A DNA stretch of 33,683 nt from Nitrospirota bacterium (GTDB taxonomy: Bacteria > Nitrospirota > Nitrospiria > SBBL01 > JAADHI01), in assembly GCA_029261155.1 (NCBI GenBank), contig JAJDBW010000062.1, positions 1-33,683 on the forward strand, read 5' to 3'. The stretch's first letter is position 1. Each line of letters begins with the position of its first letter. Both the position numbers and the translations under genes were made by a program. The notes beneath the pieces were generated by a model, which did not search any database, was not told where the DNA came from, and saw only the letters and a program-made list of their open reading frames with translations. This document shows positions 8,759 to 16,467 of this stretch, one piece after another.

Positions 8759-8857
8759 TTCGATTAAACATGCAGAATGAGTTCGGGCAAAAAAGTGCGT
8801 ACTCTAACCCGTTTTCATCCATTTGTTTTTAATATGGCCAGGAGGGAAGTGAACGCG

Positions 8858-9910
8858 ATGACAACACCCCTTTTCGAAATGATGAAAACCGGAGGGCACG
8901 AACAGATTCTATTCTGTTCTGATCGGGAGACAAGTCTCAAGGCCATAATCGCCATTCACAATACCAGCCTGGGACCTGCCCTGGGGGGATGCCGTATGTG
9001 GCCCTATAAAACCTTCGATGCCGCCCTCAACGATGTAATGCGATTGTCCCGAGCCATGTCTTATAAAGCTGCGGTCAGCAACCTGCCACTTGGTGGTGGA
9101 AAGAGCGTGATTTGGGGAGATCCGGAAACGGACAAAACAGCTGCATTGTTAAAGGCCTTCGCAAAACATATCGATCACTTAGGGGGTCGCTACATTGTTG
9201 CCGAAGACGTTGGAATCGGCGTTCCGGATATCGAAGCCATTCGGAAGGTTACTTCACATGTTTCCGGCTTTCCGATCTCGGACGGAGGGAGTGGCGATCC
9301 CTCTCCTCTCACTGCGTATGGAGTCTTCTGCAGTATGCGCGCCTGTTTGGAAGCTGTCTTTGGTAATGCGTCTTTTGAAGGCAAGCGCATCGCGATACAA
9401 GGGATGGGCAAGGTCGGAACAGCCTTAGCAAAGCTCCTGCACGAAGCAGATGCGAAACTGTATGTCTCCGATATGGACCCTGAAAAAATGGCGTATGCAA
9501 CACGGGAATTCGGGGCTGATCCCATTCACGGACACGAGATCTACCGGGTGGATTGCGACATCTTTTCGCCCTGCGCGCTGGGTGGCACGATTAACGAACG
9601 GACCATCCCCAGCCTGTCTTGTCCCATAGTCGCCGGAGCGGCCAACAACCAACTCGAAAAACCTGAAGACATCCGCTTACTCGAAGAACGAAAAATCCTT
9701 TATGCGCCAGACTATGTGATAAACGCGGGCGGCCTGATTAATATTTACGAAGAATTGAAGGGCTATGATAAAGATCGCGCCTATAAACGTGTTGGTGCCA
9801 TATATGGGCGATTGAAAGAGGTCTTTGCCTTGGCACAGGCAGAGGGGGTTTCAACGGCAGCGGCGGCGGATCGCATCGCGGAAGCGCGATTAAGGGTGAA
9901 AAGTGCATGA
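8858..9910 (+). CDS. Leucine dehydrogenase (Glu/Leu/Phe/Val dehydrogenase family)
   Basis: NAD-dependent oxidative deaminase of branched-chain amino acids to 2-oxo acids. The 350 residues carry the LeuDH pattern: LKAIIAIHNTSLGPALGGCRMW, substrate-binding MSYKAA (Lys70), catalytic LPLGGGKS (Lys82), AEDVGIGVPD, and the NAD-binding IQGMGKVG. The length suits leucine dehydrogenase better than glutamate dehydrogenase. The frame is open back to 8777, but AGGAGG at 8840-8845 and the conserved N-terminus favour the ATG at 8858; a GTG at 8849 is possible but too close to the ribosome site. It overlaps the next gene by ATGA. Valine or phenylalanine as main substrate cannot be excluded. Confidence 0.9.
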   Translation: MTTPLFEMMKTGGHEQILFCSDRETSLKAIIAIHNTSLGPALGGCRMWPYKTFDAALNDVMRLSRAMSYKAAVSNLPLGGGKSVIWGDPETDKTAALLKAFAKHIDHLGGRYIVAEDVGIGVPDIEAIRKVTSHVSGFPISDGGSGDPSPLTAYGVFCSMRACLEAVFGNASFEGKRIAIQGMGKVGTALAKLLHEADAKLYVSDMDPEKMAYATREFGADPIHGHEIYRVDCDIFSPCALGGTINERTIPSLSCPIVAGAANNQLEKPEDIRLLEERKILYAPDYVINAGGLINIYEELKGYDKDRAYKRVGAIYGRLKEVFALAQAEGVSTAAAADRIAEARLRVKSA

Positions 9911-10290
9911 ATAAGTTAAAACGACCAACCCTTGGGCGAATACTCGTCGCACTGACTTGTTCAATCTTTTTCCTTCGACTGCCAGACTTGATGCCCATAA
10001 CCTGGAAAGCGCTCGTCGTGGTCATGATCCTCCTCTTTTTTCTCGTCATCCCCGATTTACGCGGACTGAAAGGAGGGCTGGTTGCCTGTTTCTTTTCTCT
10101 CTCTTTTGCGGGTTTCGGCCAATTTTATGCGCGTGAGTATCTCAGAGGCTTCCTCTTTTCCTTTGGTGCGGTCTTTTCCTATATGATGCGGAACTACTCC
10201 GCTAAATCTGAGATCTTCAACATTGTATTATTCATCATTGCCGCCATCGACGCTTTTTCCTACGGCAAGCGAGGCATCGGCATCTTTTAA
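9907..10290 (+). CDS. Small polytopic membrane protein
   Basis: A 127-residue protein with about four hydrophobic segments: one from about residue 12, one around residues 34-48, one around GFGQFYAREYLRGFLFSFG, and the last near NIVLFIIAAIDAFSY. The GxGQFYxxxxxxG run resembles the motif of small TM2/DUF5683-like membrane proteins, but I would not assign it firmly. It overlaps the leucine dehydrogenase stop (ATGA), so the two are translationally coupled. Confidence 0.75.
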   Translation: MNKLKRPTLGRILVALTCSIFFLRLPDLMPITWKALVVVMILLFFLVIPDLRGLKGGLVACFFSLSFAGFGQFYAREYLRGFLFSFGAVFSYMMRNYSAKSEIFNIVLFIIAAIDAFSYGKRGIGIF

Positions 10291-10345
10291 GTTCTGCGTT
10301 CTCTTCTCTTTTAGAAGGTTATTCTTACCGCTTTCCTGGCTTTGG

Positions 10346-10351
10346 TATAAT
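10346..10351 (+). promoter_or_regulatory. Extended -10 element upstream of the agmatinase gene
   Basis: TATAAT with TG one base upstream (TGG-TATAAT), 19 nt before the ATG at 10371. No good -35 at 17 nt; TTACCG at 10325-10330 is a weak candidate with a short spacer. A start near 10358 leaves room for the AAGGGAG ribosome site. Confidence 0.6.
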
Positions 10352-10370
10352 AGAACAATAAGGGAGCGCC

Positions 10371-11297
10371 ATGAAGAAGAGAGACAGCTTAGAAGCGACA
10401 AGCGCATGGGCCAGATTGAATCGTCCGCAGGCTGAAGGGCCCGATGTGGCGATGTTCGCATTGCCTTACGATGGCGCAGCGTGTTTTCGGGCCGGGGCGG
10501 CGAAAGGCCCTGATCGCATTCGAAGCCTCTCGTCCGAAATTCCTCCCGTCCTTGAAACCGGGCAGGATTTAAAAAACCTCCTTGTGCGCGATTTCGGAAA
10601 CATCCCTTTCGGAAACAATTTCGTCGCCTCTTATCCAAAAATTGAAGAAATGATTACGCAAAAACTGGAGCATTCTTTTGTCCTTACCCTCGGCGGTGAT
10701 CATTCCATTGCCATTCCTGTTCACCGTGCTTTTAGTCAAAAAGCAACTGAGCCGATCGGATTGATTTTTATCGATGCCCACACCGATCTTTCAGATCAAT
10801 TTCAAGGTTCGGCCTACTCCAATGCCTGTCCTCTTCGGCGTACCATGGAAACAGCGTCCTTTTCACCGGAGAACACCATTTTGGTCGGAACACGTTGTTT
10901 CGAACCTGCGGGACTGTCCTACATTCAAGATCATAAAATAAAGATCTACCCGGCACATATTGTCGCGGAGCGCGGTATTTTTGCCGTCGCCTCAGAAATT
11001 GTTCAGCATTTATCGGGGCTTTCCAATGTTTACCTCTCGATAGATATCGATGTACTCGATCCGGCCTTTGCCCCTGGTACCGGCATTCCAGATGCGGGTG
11101 GGCTAACAACACGAGAGCTGATGACACTCATTAGGGCGATGGATGCTTTGCCCGTTGTGGGCGCAGATCTTGTCGAAGTTGCCCCGAATTTAGATGTGTC
11201 GGATGTCACAAGTTTTGCGGCTTTACGGGTTATCATGGAAATCTTGGGCTTAGTCGACCGACGAAAAATCCGTTTGGAGCGATACACGCTGTTATGA
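10371..11297 (+). CDS. speB: Agmatinase/arginase-family ureohydrolase with an altered catalytic residue
   Basis: Binuclear Mn enzyme of the ureohydrolase fold; the closest reading is agmatinase, which makes putrescine and urea. All metal ligands are visible: GGDHS (His111), DAHTD (Asp135, His137, Asp139), SIDIDVLD (Asp225, Asp227) and LVEVAP (Glu269). In the segment after DAHTD the family usually reads YSHAC or SHG, where the His is the proton shuttle (His141 in arginase). Here it is YSNACPLRR, with Asn151 (AAT at 10821-10823). Activity or substrate may thus differ. AAGGGAG precedes the ATG by 4 nt. The aminotransferase gene follows after 10 nt, in line with an agmatine-putrescine-type pathway. 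The exact substrate is uncertain. Confidence 0.82.
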   Translation: MKKRDSLEATSAWARLNRPQAEGPDVAMFALPYDGAACFRAGAAKGPDRIRSLSSEIPPVLETGQDLKNLLVRDFGNIPFGNNFVASYPKIEEMITQKLEHSFVLTLGGDHSIAIPVHRAFSQKATEPIGLIFIDAHTDLSDQFQGSAYSNACPLRRTMETASFSPENTILVGTRCFEPAGLSYIQDHKIKIYPAHIVAERGIFAVASEIVQHLSGLSNVYLSIDIDVLDPAFAPGTGIPDAGGLTTRELMTLIRAMDALPVVGADLVEVAPNLDVSDVTSFAALRVIMEILGLVDRRKIRLERYTLL

Positions 11298-11307
11298 GGA
11301 GGAAAAC

Positions 11308-12642
11308 GTGAAAAAGAAAAAAGCAAGCGGGCCACCCGGTCCCAAAGCGCTCTCTTGGGTCCATCGAGATCATCGCGTCATTTCTCAATCGGTCACGCGG
11401 GCCTATCCTTTGGTTGTTGAATCGGCAAAAGGAGCATCGATTATCGATGTCGATGGAAAATGCTATCTCGATTTTACCTCCGGCATCGCCGTGACGGCCA
11501 CCGGACATTGCCATCCCAAAGTCGTCCAAGCGATCACCAAGCAAGCCAAACGCCTGATTCATATGTCGGGTACCGATTTCTACTACCCCTCCGAAGTTTT
11601 GCTCGGAGAAACCTTGACCGCACTCGCGCCGGGACGCGCACGCAAAAAAGTATTCTTTACGAACTCGGGTGCGGAATCCGTGGAAGGGGCCATGAAGCTG
11701 GCCCGCTATTATACAGACCGGCCCTACTACATCGCCTTTACCGGAGCCTTTCACGGACGAACCATGGGGGCCCTTTCCCTTACGGCCAGCAAAGCGGTTC
11801 AAAAAAAAGGATTCGGACACTTGGTTCCAGGCGTGATCCATGCGCCCTATCCAAATCCCTACCGCGCCCCCGACGGCGTCTCGGCAGAGCAGTGCGTGGA
11901 ATACACGCTGGATTGGATTAAAGAAACCGCCTTCCGTCACCTTGTGCCTGCGGAAGAAGTTGCGGCCATCTTCGTCGAGCCGATTCAAGGCGAAGGCGGC
12001 TACATTGTTCCCCCAAAGTCGTTTTTGAAAAAACTGGCGAAACTCGCGGCATCGTACGGAATCGTTTTAGCCGTGGATGAAATTCAAAGCGGCATGGGCC
12101 GCACGGGGAAAATGTTCGCTAGCGAACACTTCAACTATGCCCCCGAAATGATGACTTTAGCCAAGGGCATCGCATCGGGCCTTCCGCTGGGCGCGATCCT
12201 TGCCGATTCTAAAATCATGGACGCCTGGGAATCCGGGTCTCATGCCAACACCTTTGGTGGAAACCCCATCGCCTGTGAAGCAGCACTGGCGACCCTCGAT
12301 CTCCTGAAGGAAGGTCTAATTGAAAATGCAGCGCGGACCGGAGAGTTTATCTTGTCACGATTACGGACGATGCAAAAATCGCATCGTCTCATGGGAGATG
12401 TCCGAGGGCTCGGTCTGATGATTGGGATTGAACTGGTCCAAGATCGAGAAACAAAAATTCCGGCCATTGCTGAACGAAATACCATTGTCCGACGCTGTTT
12501 TGAAAAAGGACTCTTGGTTCTGGGCTGCGGCCAGAGTGTGCTGCGTTTCATGCCTCCCCTAACGCTAAGTAAAAAGGAAGCCGATCGCGGTTTGACGATT
12601 TTTGAAGAGGTGCTTAGCGATGTGGAGCATCAAAAAAGATAA
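11308..12642 (+). CDS. Class III PLP aminotransferase (GabT/putrescine aminotransferase type)
   Basis: Fold-type I pyridoxal phosphate aminotransferase of 444 residues. Visible are FTNSGAESVEGAMKLAR, AFHGRTMGAL, IFVEPIQGEGGYIVPP, VDEIQSGMGRTGKMFA and the Schiff-base lysine in MTLAKGIASGLPLGA. C-terminal FMPPLTLSKKEAD is typical. Candidates are 4-aminobutyrate, putrescine or other omega-amino acid transaminase; sequence alone does not choose. The agmatinase-like gene just upstream favours a polyamine-derived amine. The start is GTG at 11308 with AGGAGG at 11297-11302 and a 5-nt spacer, overlapping the end of the upstream stop codon. Confidence 0.9.
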   Translation: MKKKKASGPPGPKALSWVHRDHRVISQSVTRAYPLVVESAKGASIIDVDGKCYLDFTSGIAVTATGHCHPKVVQAITKQAKRLIHMSGTDFYYPSEVLLGETLTALAPGRARKKVFFTNSGAESVEGAMKLARYYTDRPYYIAFTGAFHGRTMGALSLTASKAVQKKGFGHLVPGVIHAPYPNPYRAPDGVSAEQCVEYTLDWIKETAFRHLVPAEEVAAIFVEPIQGEGGYIVPPKSFLKKLAKLAASYGIVLAVDEIQSGMGRTGKMFASEHFNYAPEMMTLAKGIASGLPLGAILADSKIMDAWESGSHANTFGGNPIACEAALATLDLLKEGLIENAARTGEFILSRLRTMQKSHRLMGDVRGLGLMIGIELVQDRETKIPAIAERNTIVRRCFEKGLLVLGCGQSVLRFMPPLTLSKKEADRGLTIFEEVLSDVEHQKR

Positions 12643-12662
12643 ATACCGAAGCGAGAGATCAA

Positions 12663-12770
12663 TTATCCCCGTTTGAAAAAAGACATCATCAAAAGGACAA
12701 TAATAAAGACAAGAATGGGGGCAAAGGTGCTGGTGACATGCACCATGTTCGGAAATTGTGAGATAATCAT
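12663..12770 (-). CDS. Possible 35-residue single-helix membrane peptide
   Basis: The minus-strand ATG at 12770 opens a 35-codon frame. It begins MIISQFPNMVHVTSTFAP, then has a hydrophobic helix (ILVFIIVLLMMSFF) and ends KRG before TAA. Small peptides of this shape are common bacterial membrane proteins. It lies 59 nt downstream of the ArnT-like gene on the same strand, so it could be a fourth gene of that operon. TATACT and GATAAT hexamers just upstream could also give it its own promoter. The ribosome site is weak. No homologue recalled; it may be chance. Confidence 0.4.
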   Translation of the reverse strand: MIISQFPNMVHVTSTFAPILVFIIVLLMMSFFKRG

Positions 12771-12829
12771 AGCCTGCTCATGTGTGTATTATCGAGTATA
12801 CTAAAGCGTCCATCAGAATAAAAGCTGTC

Positions 12830-14581
12830 TCAATGCAAAAGTGAAGCGCCCGCGCGCGTTGTAAACCGTTTTACCGTGTGGGTGGCCTCACCGCAGGCTT
12901 CACCTAAGGCCTCCCGTCCTACCATATACCACGCTCTTCCATGTCTTAAACCTAAATAATCGGATTTATCGATCATGAAACACTGTGCCATATTTTGCTT
13001 CGGGACCATGAGTACGCGACCTTCTTTTTCCCGAAGCCAGTGTGCGGCTGTAATTTCTTGTTTATGATCTGCTTGACGATAACCAAAATGCGTCACCGGC
13101 CGGTCGGCATGCAAAATAAACTGTTCCTTGAATTTCACCATGGCCAGTTCCCGCTTTGGCCCCAAGCGCTGTCCGACCTCTGCCATGAAGGATGCCGGAG
13201 ATCGCCCTGAATTGAAGAGAGGATATCCCATCCAACCGTAAAACAGCCACACGGCGATAAAAAAATAGCCCAAGGCGAGTACGCCCCTCTCCTTTCGATG
13301 GAAGAACAGGATGAGTAATCCAGCAAGGCCAACACTCAAAGTTAGCTTCCAAGGACTGGCCCCAAGCGCTTCAACCTTGGTATTTAGGGGTGTATTTAAT
13401 ATCATCCCTGCGAAACTGATAACAATGAAGAGTGCAACCAGAAATAAGGTCACTCGCCAGGCCGTTTTTTGAAAAGCGACTTTGCGGAGCAATCCGGCAA
13501 TAAGCGGCGCGGTCACCAACGCAAGTGCTGGGGCAATGGGGAGGAGGTATACACCCCTTTTACCTGGGCTAACGCTGAAGAAAAGTAAGACAAGAAGGAT
13601 CCAAACCAAGAGCAAGAAATAACGGGCGTCTTTTCGTTGAAGGCGCCATCTCCAGGCTGGAATGTACCAGGGCAATCCGAAATTCAAGGGAAACCAGGCC
13701 CAGGGGATGACCGAGACAAGATAGTACCAGGCCGGTTTAATATGATGCCATGAAGACGCGTAACGCTGGGCGGTTTGGCGCCACAAAATATTATTTTGAT
13801 AGGCCATCAAGGCGGGGTCCCCGCTTTGGCGGACAAGTATCATCATTGGAATAAACCAAAGACAGATGGCACTCAAAAAGAAAGCGGGACCCAGTAGCCA
13901 TCGCCATTGACCCTTTTCAGAGTCAGTGGGAAGCCTTCGCCAGGATCGCCATCGGCAATATATATAAGGAATTAAGAGAAAGGCCGGTAAAAATCCAACA
14001 CCCTTGGTAATGACACCCAGTCCCATCGCAAAGCTGCCGAGGCAGTACCATCGCCAGTTCGGGGCAATGAGGAGATGGCGCAGCAGACCATAGAGCCCAA
14101 GCGTCGTCCAAAAACAAAGGAAGGCATCAATTTGCGCCCCTTTCGCCAAGAGTGGGAATTGAAAAATTAATAACAAGGCCAAGGCGGCATAGAGCCCGAC
14201 ACGCCGGTGCCATAAGCGGCTGCCCAAATCATAGGTTAGGAGTAAAGTCCCCAGGCCGGCGAGAAGAGAAGGGACAAGAAAGGCGCTTCGCATAGAACCA
14301 GTGAGGAGATAAAATCCGGCGATTGACCAAAGAAATAAAGGCGGTTTGTCGGGATAGAGCTCTCCCGCCCGACGCGGAAAAAACCAATCACCGGATGTAA
14401 CCATTTCCTTTGCAATTAAGGCATAGCGGGGTTCATCGGCTGGCCAAGGATCTCTCAGGCCGAAGCCGGATGAAAAAATGAGAAGACCTAAGATTCCCAA
14501 AAATAACAGGTCGCCCTGGCGGCTGGCTCCGCCTTTAAATCTTTGTCGAATAAAATGAAGGCATCGATTCGGACTAGTCAT
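12830..14581 (-). CDS. ArnT/PMT-like polyprenyl-phosphate sugar transferase
   Basis: Polytopic inner-membrane glycosyltransferase of the GT-C fold. It would move a sugar from undecaprenyl phosphate to lipid A or another periplasmic acceptor. The 583 residues show the first-loop acidic motif DPWPADEPRYA (Asp49-Glu50), the second motif YPDKPPLFLW (residues 76-85), about a dozen membrane helices and a C-terminal periplasmic domain. These motifs are shared by ArnT and relatives. It overlaps the LAB_N gene by 8 bp and completes a GT2, LAB_N, GT-C trio, so donor synthesis and transfer are probably encoded together. Sugar and acceptor are unknown; 4-amino-arabinose is not implied, since no arnA/arnB is in view. 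Confidence 0.85.
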   Translation of the reverse strand: MTSPNRCLHFIRQRFKGGASRQGDLLFLGILGLLIFSSGFGLRDPWPADEPRYALIAKEMVTSGDWFFPRRAGELYPDKPPLFLWSIAGFYLLTGSMRSAFLVPSLLAGLGTLLLTYDLGSRLWHRRVGLYAALALLLIFQFPLLAKGAQIDAFLCFWTTLGLYGLLRHLLIAPNWRWYCLGSFAMGLGVITKGVGFLPAFLLIPYIYCRWRSWRRLPTDSEKGQWRWLLGPAFFLSAICLWFIPMMILVRQSGDPALMAYQNNILWRQTAQRYASSWHHIKPAWYYLVSVIPWAWFPLNFGLPWYIPAWRWRLQRKDARYFLLLVWILLVLLFFSVSPGKRGVYLLPIAPALALVTAPLIAGLLRKVAFQKTAWRVTLFLVALFIVISFAGMILNTPLNTKVEALGASPWKLTLSVGLAGLLILFFHRKERGVLALGYFFIAVWLFYGWMGYPLFNSGRSPASFMAEVGQRLGPKRELAMVKFKEQFILHADRPVTHFGYRQADHKQEITAAHWLREKEGRVLMVPKQNMAQCFMIDKSDYLGLRHGRAWYMVGREALGEACGEATHTVKRFTTRAGASLLH

Positions 14582-14876
14582 GCCGAAGTGACGAAGCAGT
14601 CACTGGACTCGAAATCGATTTTTTGCTTCGAATGAGCTGAATATTTCGGAGATAAATAATAATGCCAGTCGATTGACCGACAATAAATACAGGATCTTTT
14701 CTGTGAATCGCGTAAAAGAGAAGGGTGAGGCCACCGAAGATACTCAGGTACCAGAACAACATGGGGATGACACTTTTTTTTACATACTCACTTGCAATCC
14801 ATTGAACGAGAAAGCGCGCTGAAAAAAACGCTTGACCCGTAAAACCGACCATCATCCAAACCGTCTCTTTTGCCAT
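14574..14876 (-). CDS. LAB_N-domain small membrane protein
   Basis: A 100-residue membrane protein of the lipid A biosynthesis N-terminal domain type (LAB_N). Diagnostic are WMMVGFTGQAFFSARFLVQWIASE, KKSVIPMLFWYLSIFGG and the C-terminal VGQSTGIIIYLRNIQLI. Three hydrophobic segments. I used the ATG at 14876, since AGGAG sits 8 nt upstream and the family starts here; the frame extends to 14927 without a better site. Relatives occur between a GT2 and an ArnT-like gene in many diderms, possibly aiding flipping or handling of the lipid-linked sugar. That role is inferred from context. Confidence 0.87.
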   Translation of the reverse strand: MAKETVWMMVGFTGQAFFSARFLVQWIASEYVKKSVIPMLFWYLSIFGGLTLLFYAIHRKDPVFIVGQSTGIIIYLRNIQLIRSKKSISSPVTASSLRHD

Positions 14877-14878
14877 CA

Positions 14879-15613
14879 CTATAACTCCTTTAACTCTCCA
14901 GGAATTTTCGTCCGACGCTGCAGCCACAGGACACCGATAAGATCGACAATGCCGATCCAGAGGCGGTCGAAGACGCCGTAGTTAGATTGGCCGTGTTTCC
15001 GTGAACGATGCTTGACCTCAACCGAAATCATTTTCCCACCCTGCCGTTGAAATAAAGCGGGCAAGAAGCGATGCATATGGTCGAAGTAAGGCAGGGCGAA
15101 AAATGCATCTCTTGAAAAAACCTTTAATCCACAGCCTGTATCGGGGGTCTGGTCTTTTAACAATCGCCGCCGTACCGTGTTGGCGATGCGGGAAGACAGA
15201 CGAGTTACGAAAGAATCGCTCCTCCGTTTTCGATGTCCGACAACGAGGTGTAAACGATCATCTTTGAAGGGATCAAGAAGATAGGATAAAAGTAAGGGGA
15301 TATCCGAAGGATCGTTTTGCCCATCGCCATCCAAGGTCACGATCCACTCGCCTCTAGCCGCCTTGATGCCGCTGATTAAGGCTGTGGTCTGGCCGAGGCT
15401 TTTTTCATGTTTAAAGATCCTTAGTCGATGGCATCCTGTGTGACGAATTTCCTTTAACTTTTGGACAGAGCCATCTGTACTGCCATCGTCCACGACGATT
15501 ATTTCATAGTCGTAGCGATTTTCTAATGTTTCTTGAATTTCGTGTATGAGGCGAGGCAGGTTCTTGGCCTCATTTTTAGAAGGAATGATTAGAGAAATCG
15601 TCGATTTGTCCAT
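14879..15613 (-). CDS. GT2 polyprenyl-phosphate glycosyltransferase (ArnC/DPM1-like)
   Basis: Cytoplasmic-face GT-A glycosyltransferase that loads a sugar from a nucleotide donor onto undecaprenyl phosphate. In the 244 residues are SLIIPSKNEAKNLP, VVDDGSTDGS (residues 40-49), the metal-binding TLDGDGQNDP (residues 93-102) and DTGCGLKVFSRD, which marks the dolichol-phosphate-mannose synthase/ArnC group. A C-terminal amphipathic or short hydrophobic part (IGIVDLIGVLWL) is present, but not the two full helices of ArnC. It is the first gene of the minus-strand trio; the next gene begins 2 nt after its stop. Confidence 0.88.
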   Translation of the reverse strand: MDKSTISLIIPSKNEAKNLPRLIHEIQETLENRYDYEIIVVDDGSTDGSVQKLKEIRHTGCHRLRIFKHEKSLGQTTALISGIKAARGEWIVTLDGDGQNDPSDIPLLLSYLLDPFKDDRLHLVVGHRKRRSDSFVTRLSSRIANTVRRRLLKDQTPDTGCGLKVFSRDAFFALPYFDHMHRFLPALFQRQGGKMISVEVKHRSRKHGQSNYGVFDRLWIGIVDLIGVLWLQRRTKIPGELKEL

Positions 15614-15880
15614 CGTTTCTTCACCGGGAATAGAACTTTAAACTAACACACCTTCCTTTAATCATTCAAGAACTTATGCAAGATAATAATCGCGATATTT
15701 TACGTTTATTCGTCTCCTTTTACGTGTTCTATTCTGTATAAATTCTATTTCCAAAAAATAAAGTAGGCGGGCTTACAAGAGGCCGTTATTTTTCCCACCC
15801 ACCCCAAAGTGAGGACGCATATGATAAAATTAACCCTTAACAGCACTATTTTTATATTCTAATATTAAGGAGCCGATTAA

Positions 15881-16231
15881 ATGGACGATCGTAGAAAAAG
15901 TATAAGAATTCCAGTTGCAACCGTCGCACATATTACGCCTCATGGGCTCGAATCCTCAACCAAAGTCATGGTCCGAGATCTTTCAACAAGTGGAATGGGC
16001 TGTATCTCCGAACATCCCTATCAAAAAGGAGATGTGCTTCGCGTTAAAATAAAATTGACAACGGAAAATAAAGAAGCCATTGTAGAAACACTCACAGCCC
16101 GTATTGCTTGGGTGTCGGAAATTAATGTGCAAAAATATGCCTTGGGTATCGAATTTCACGATGTCGAGTTAAAGAACCCAAACCTTTATGCCTACGTCAT
16201 GAATCTTGAAAGTTTTGCTAATCCAGGCTGA
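15881..16231 (+). CDS. Single-domain PilZ protein (c-di-GMP receptor)
   Basis: A 116-residue stand-alone PilZ domain. The c-di-GMP-binding signature is present: RRKSIR (the RxxxR arm) near the N-terminus and DLSTSGMGC (the D/NxSxxG motif) about 30 residues later, followed by the usual beta-barrel (ARIAWVSE, ALGIEF). Such proteins change the activity of a partner when c-di-GMP rises; the partner is not identified. AAGGAG at 15867-15872 gives an 8-nt spacer. It is divergent from the GT2 operon. Confidence 0.88.
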   Translation: MDDRRKSIRIPVATVAHITPHGLESSTKVMVRDLSTSGMGCISEHPYQKGDVLRVKIKLTTENKEAIVETLTARIAWVSEINVQKYALGIEFHDVELKNPNLYAYVMNLESFANPG

Positions 16232-16276
16232 TTCTGAGTAAAAATAAGCTCAGAACTTATTCGAGTAAGGCCACAC

Positions 16277-16305
16277 CGAAAAGGTCGTTATCCTTTCGAC
16301 TTTTT
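16277..16305 (+). terminator. Likely intrinsic terminator after the PilZ gene
   Basis: CGAAAAGG (16277-16284) can pair with CCTTTCG (16292-16298), with one bulged A, followed by ACTTTTT. A second, weaker hairpin (TTCTGAG 16232-16238, CTCAGAA 16249-16255) directly follows the PilZ stop. Confidence 0.5.
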
Positions 16306-16467
16306 ACCCTCCTGCCGAAATACGGTAAATTTCCCATAATTTTCTTTAAAGAAACGCTTTCTTAAACCCTATTAATAATGATATAAAACGGATACGTTCG
16401 CTAAGAAGCACCGGACTTTTCCTGGGTCCGAGGCTGGGTCCGAATCTAAACAGAAGGAGCAAGTGGA

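Noticed and set aside
11233-11988. A 251-codon minus-strand open frame opposite the aminotransferase gene
   Set aside because: Its residues show no family pattern, and the plus strand carries a clearly conserved PLP enzyme with a ribosome site.
12752-12774. Second Fur-box candidate (GATAATCAT core) near 12763
   Set aside because: Only the central part matches the consensus, and it lies within the first codons of the putative small peptide.
16374-16392. Weak Fur-box-like half site upstream of the 16468 porin (AATAATGATA)
   Set aside because: Only the first half fits; about 10 of 19 positions match overall, which is common in AT-rich DNA.
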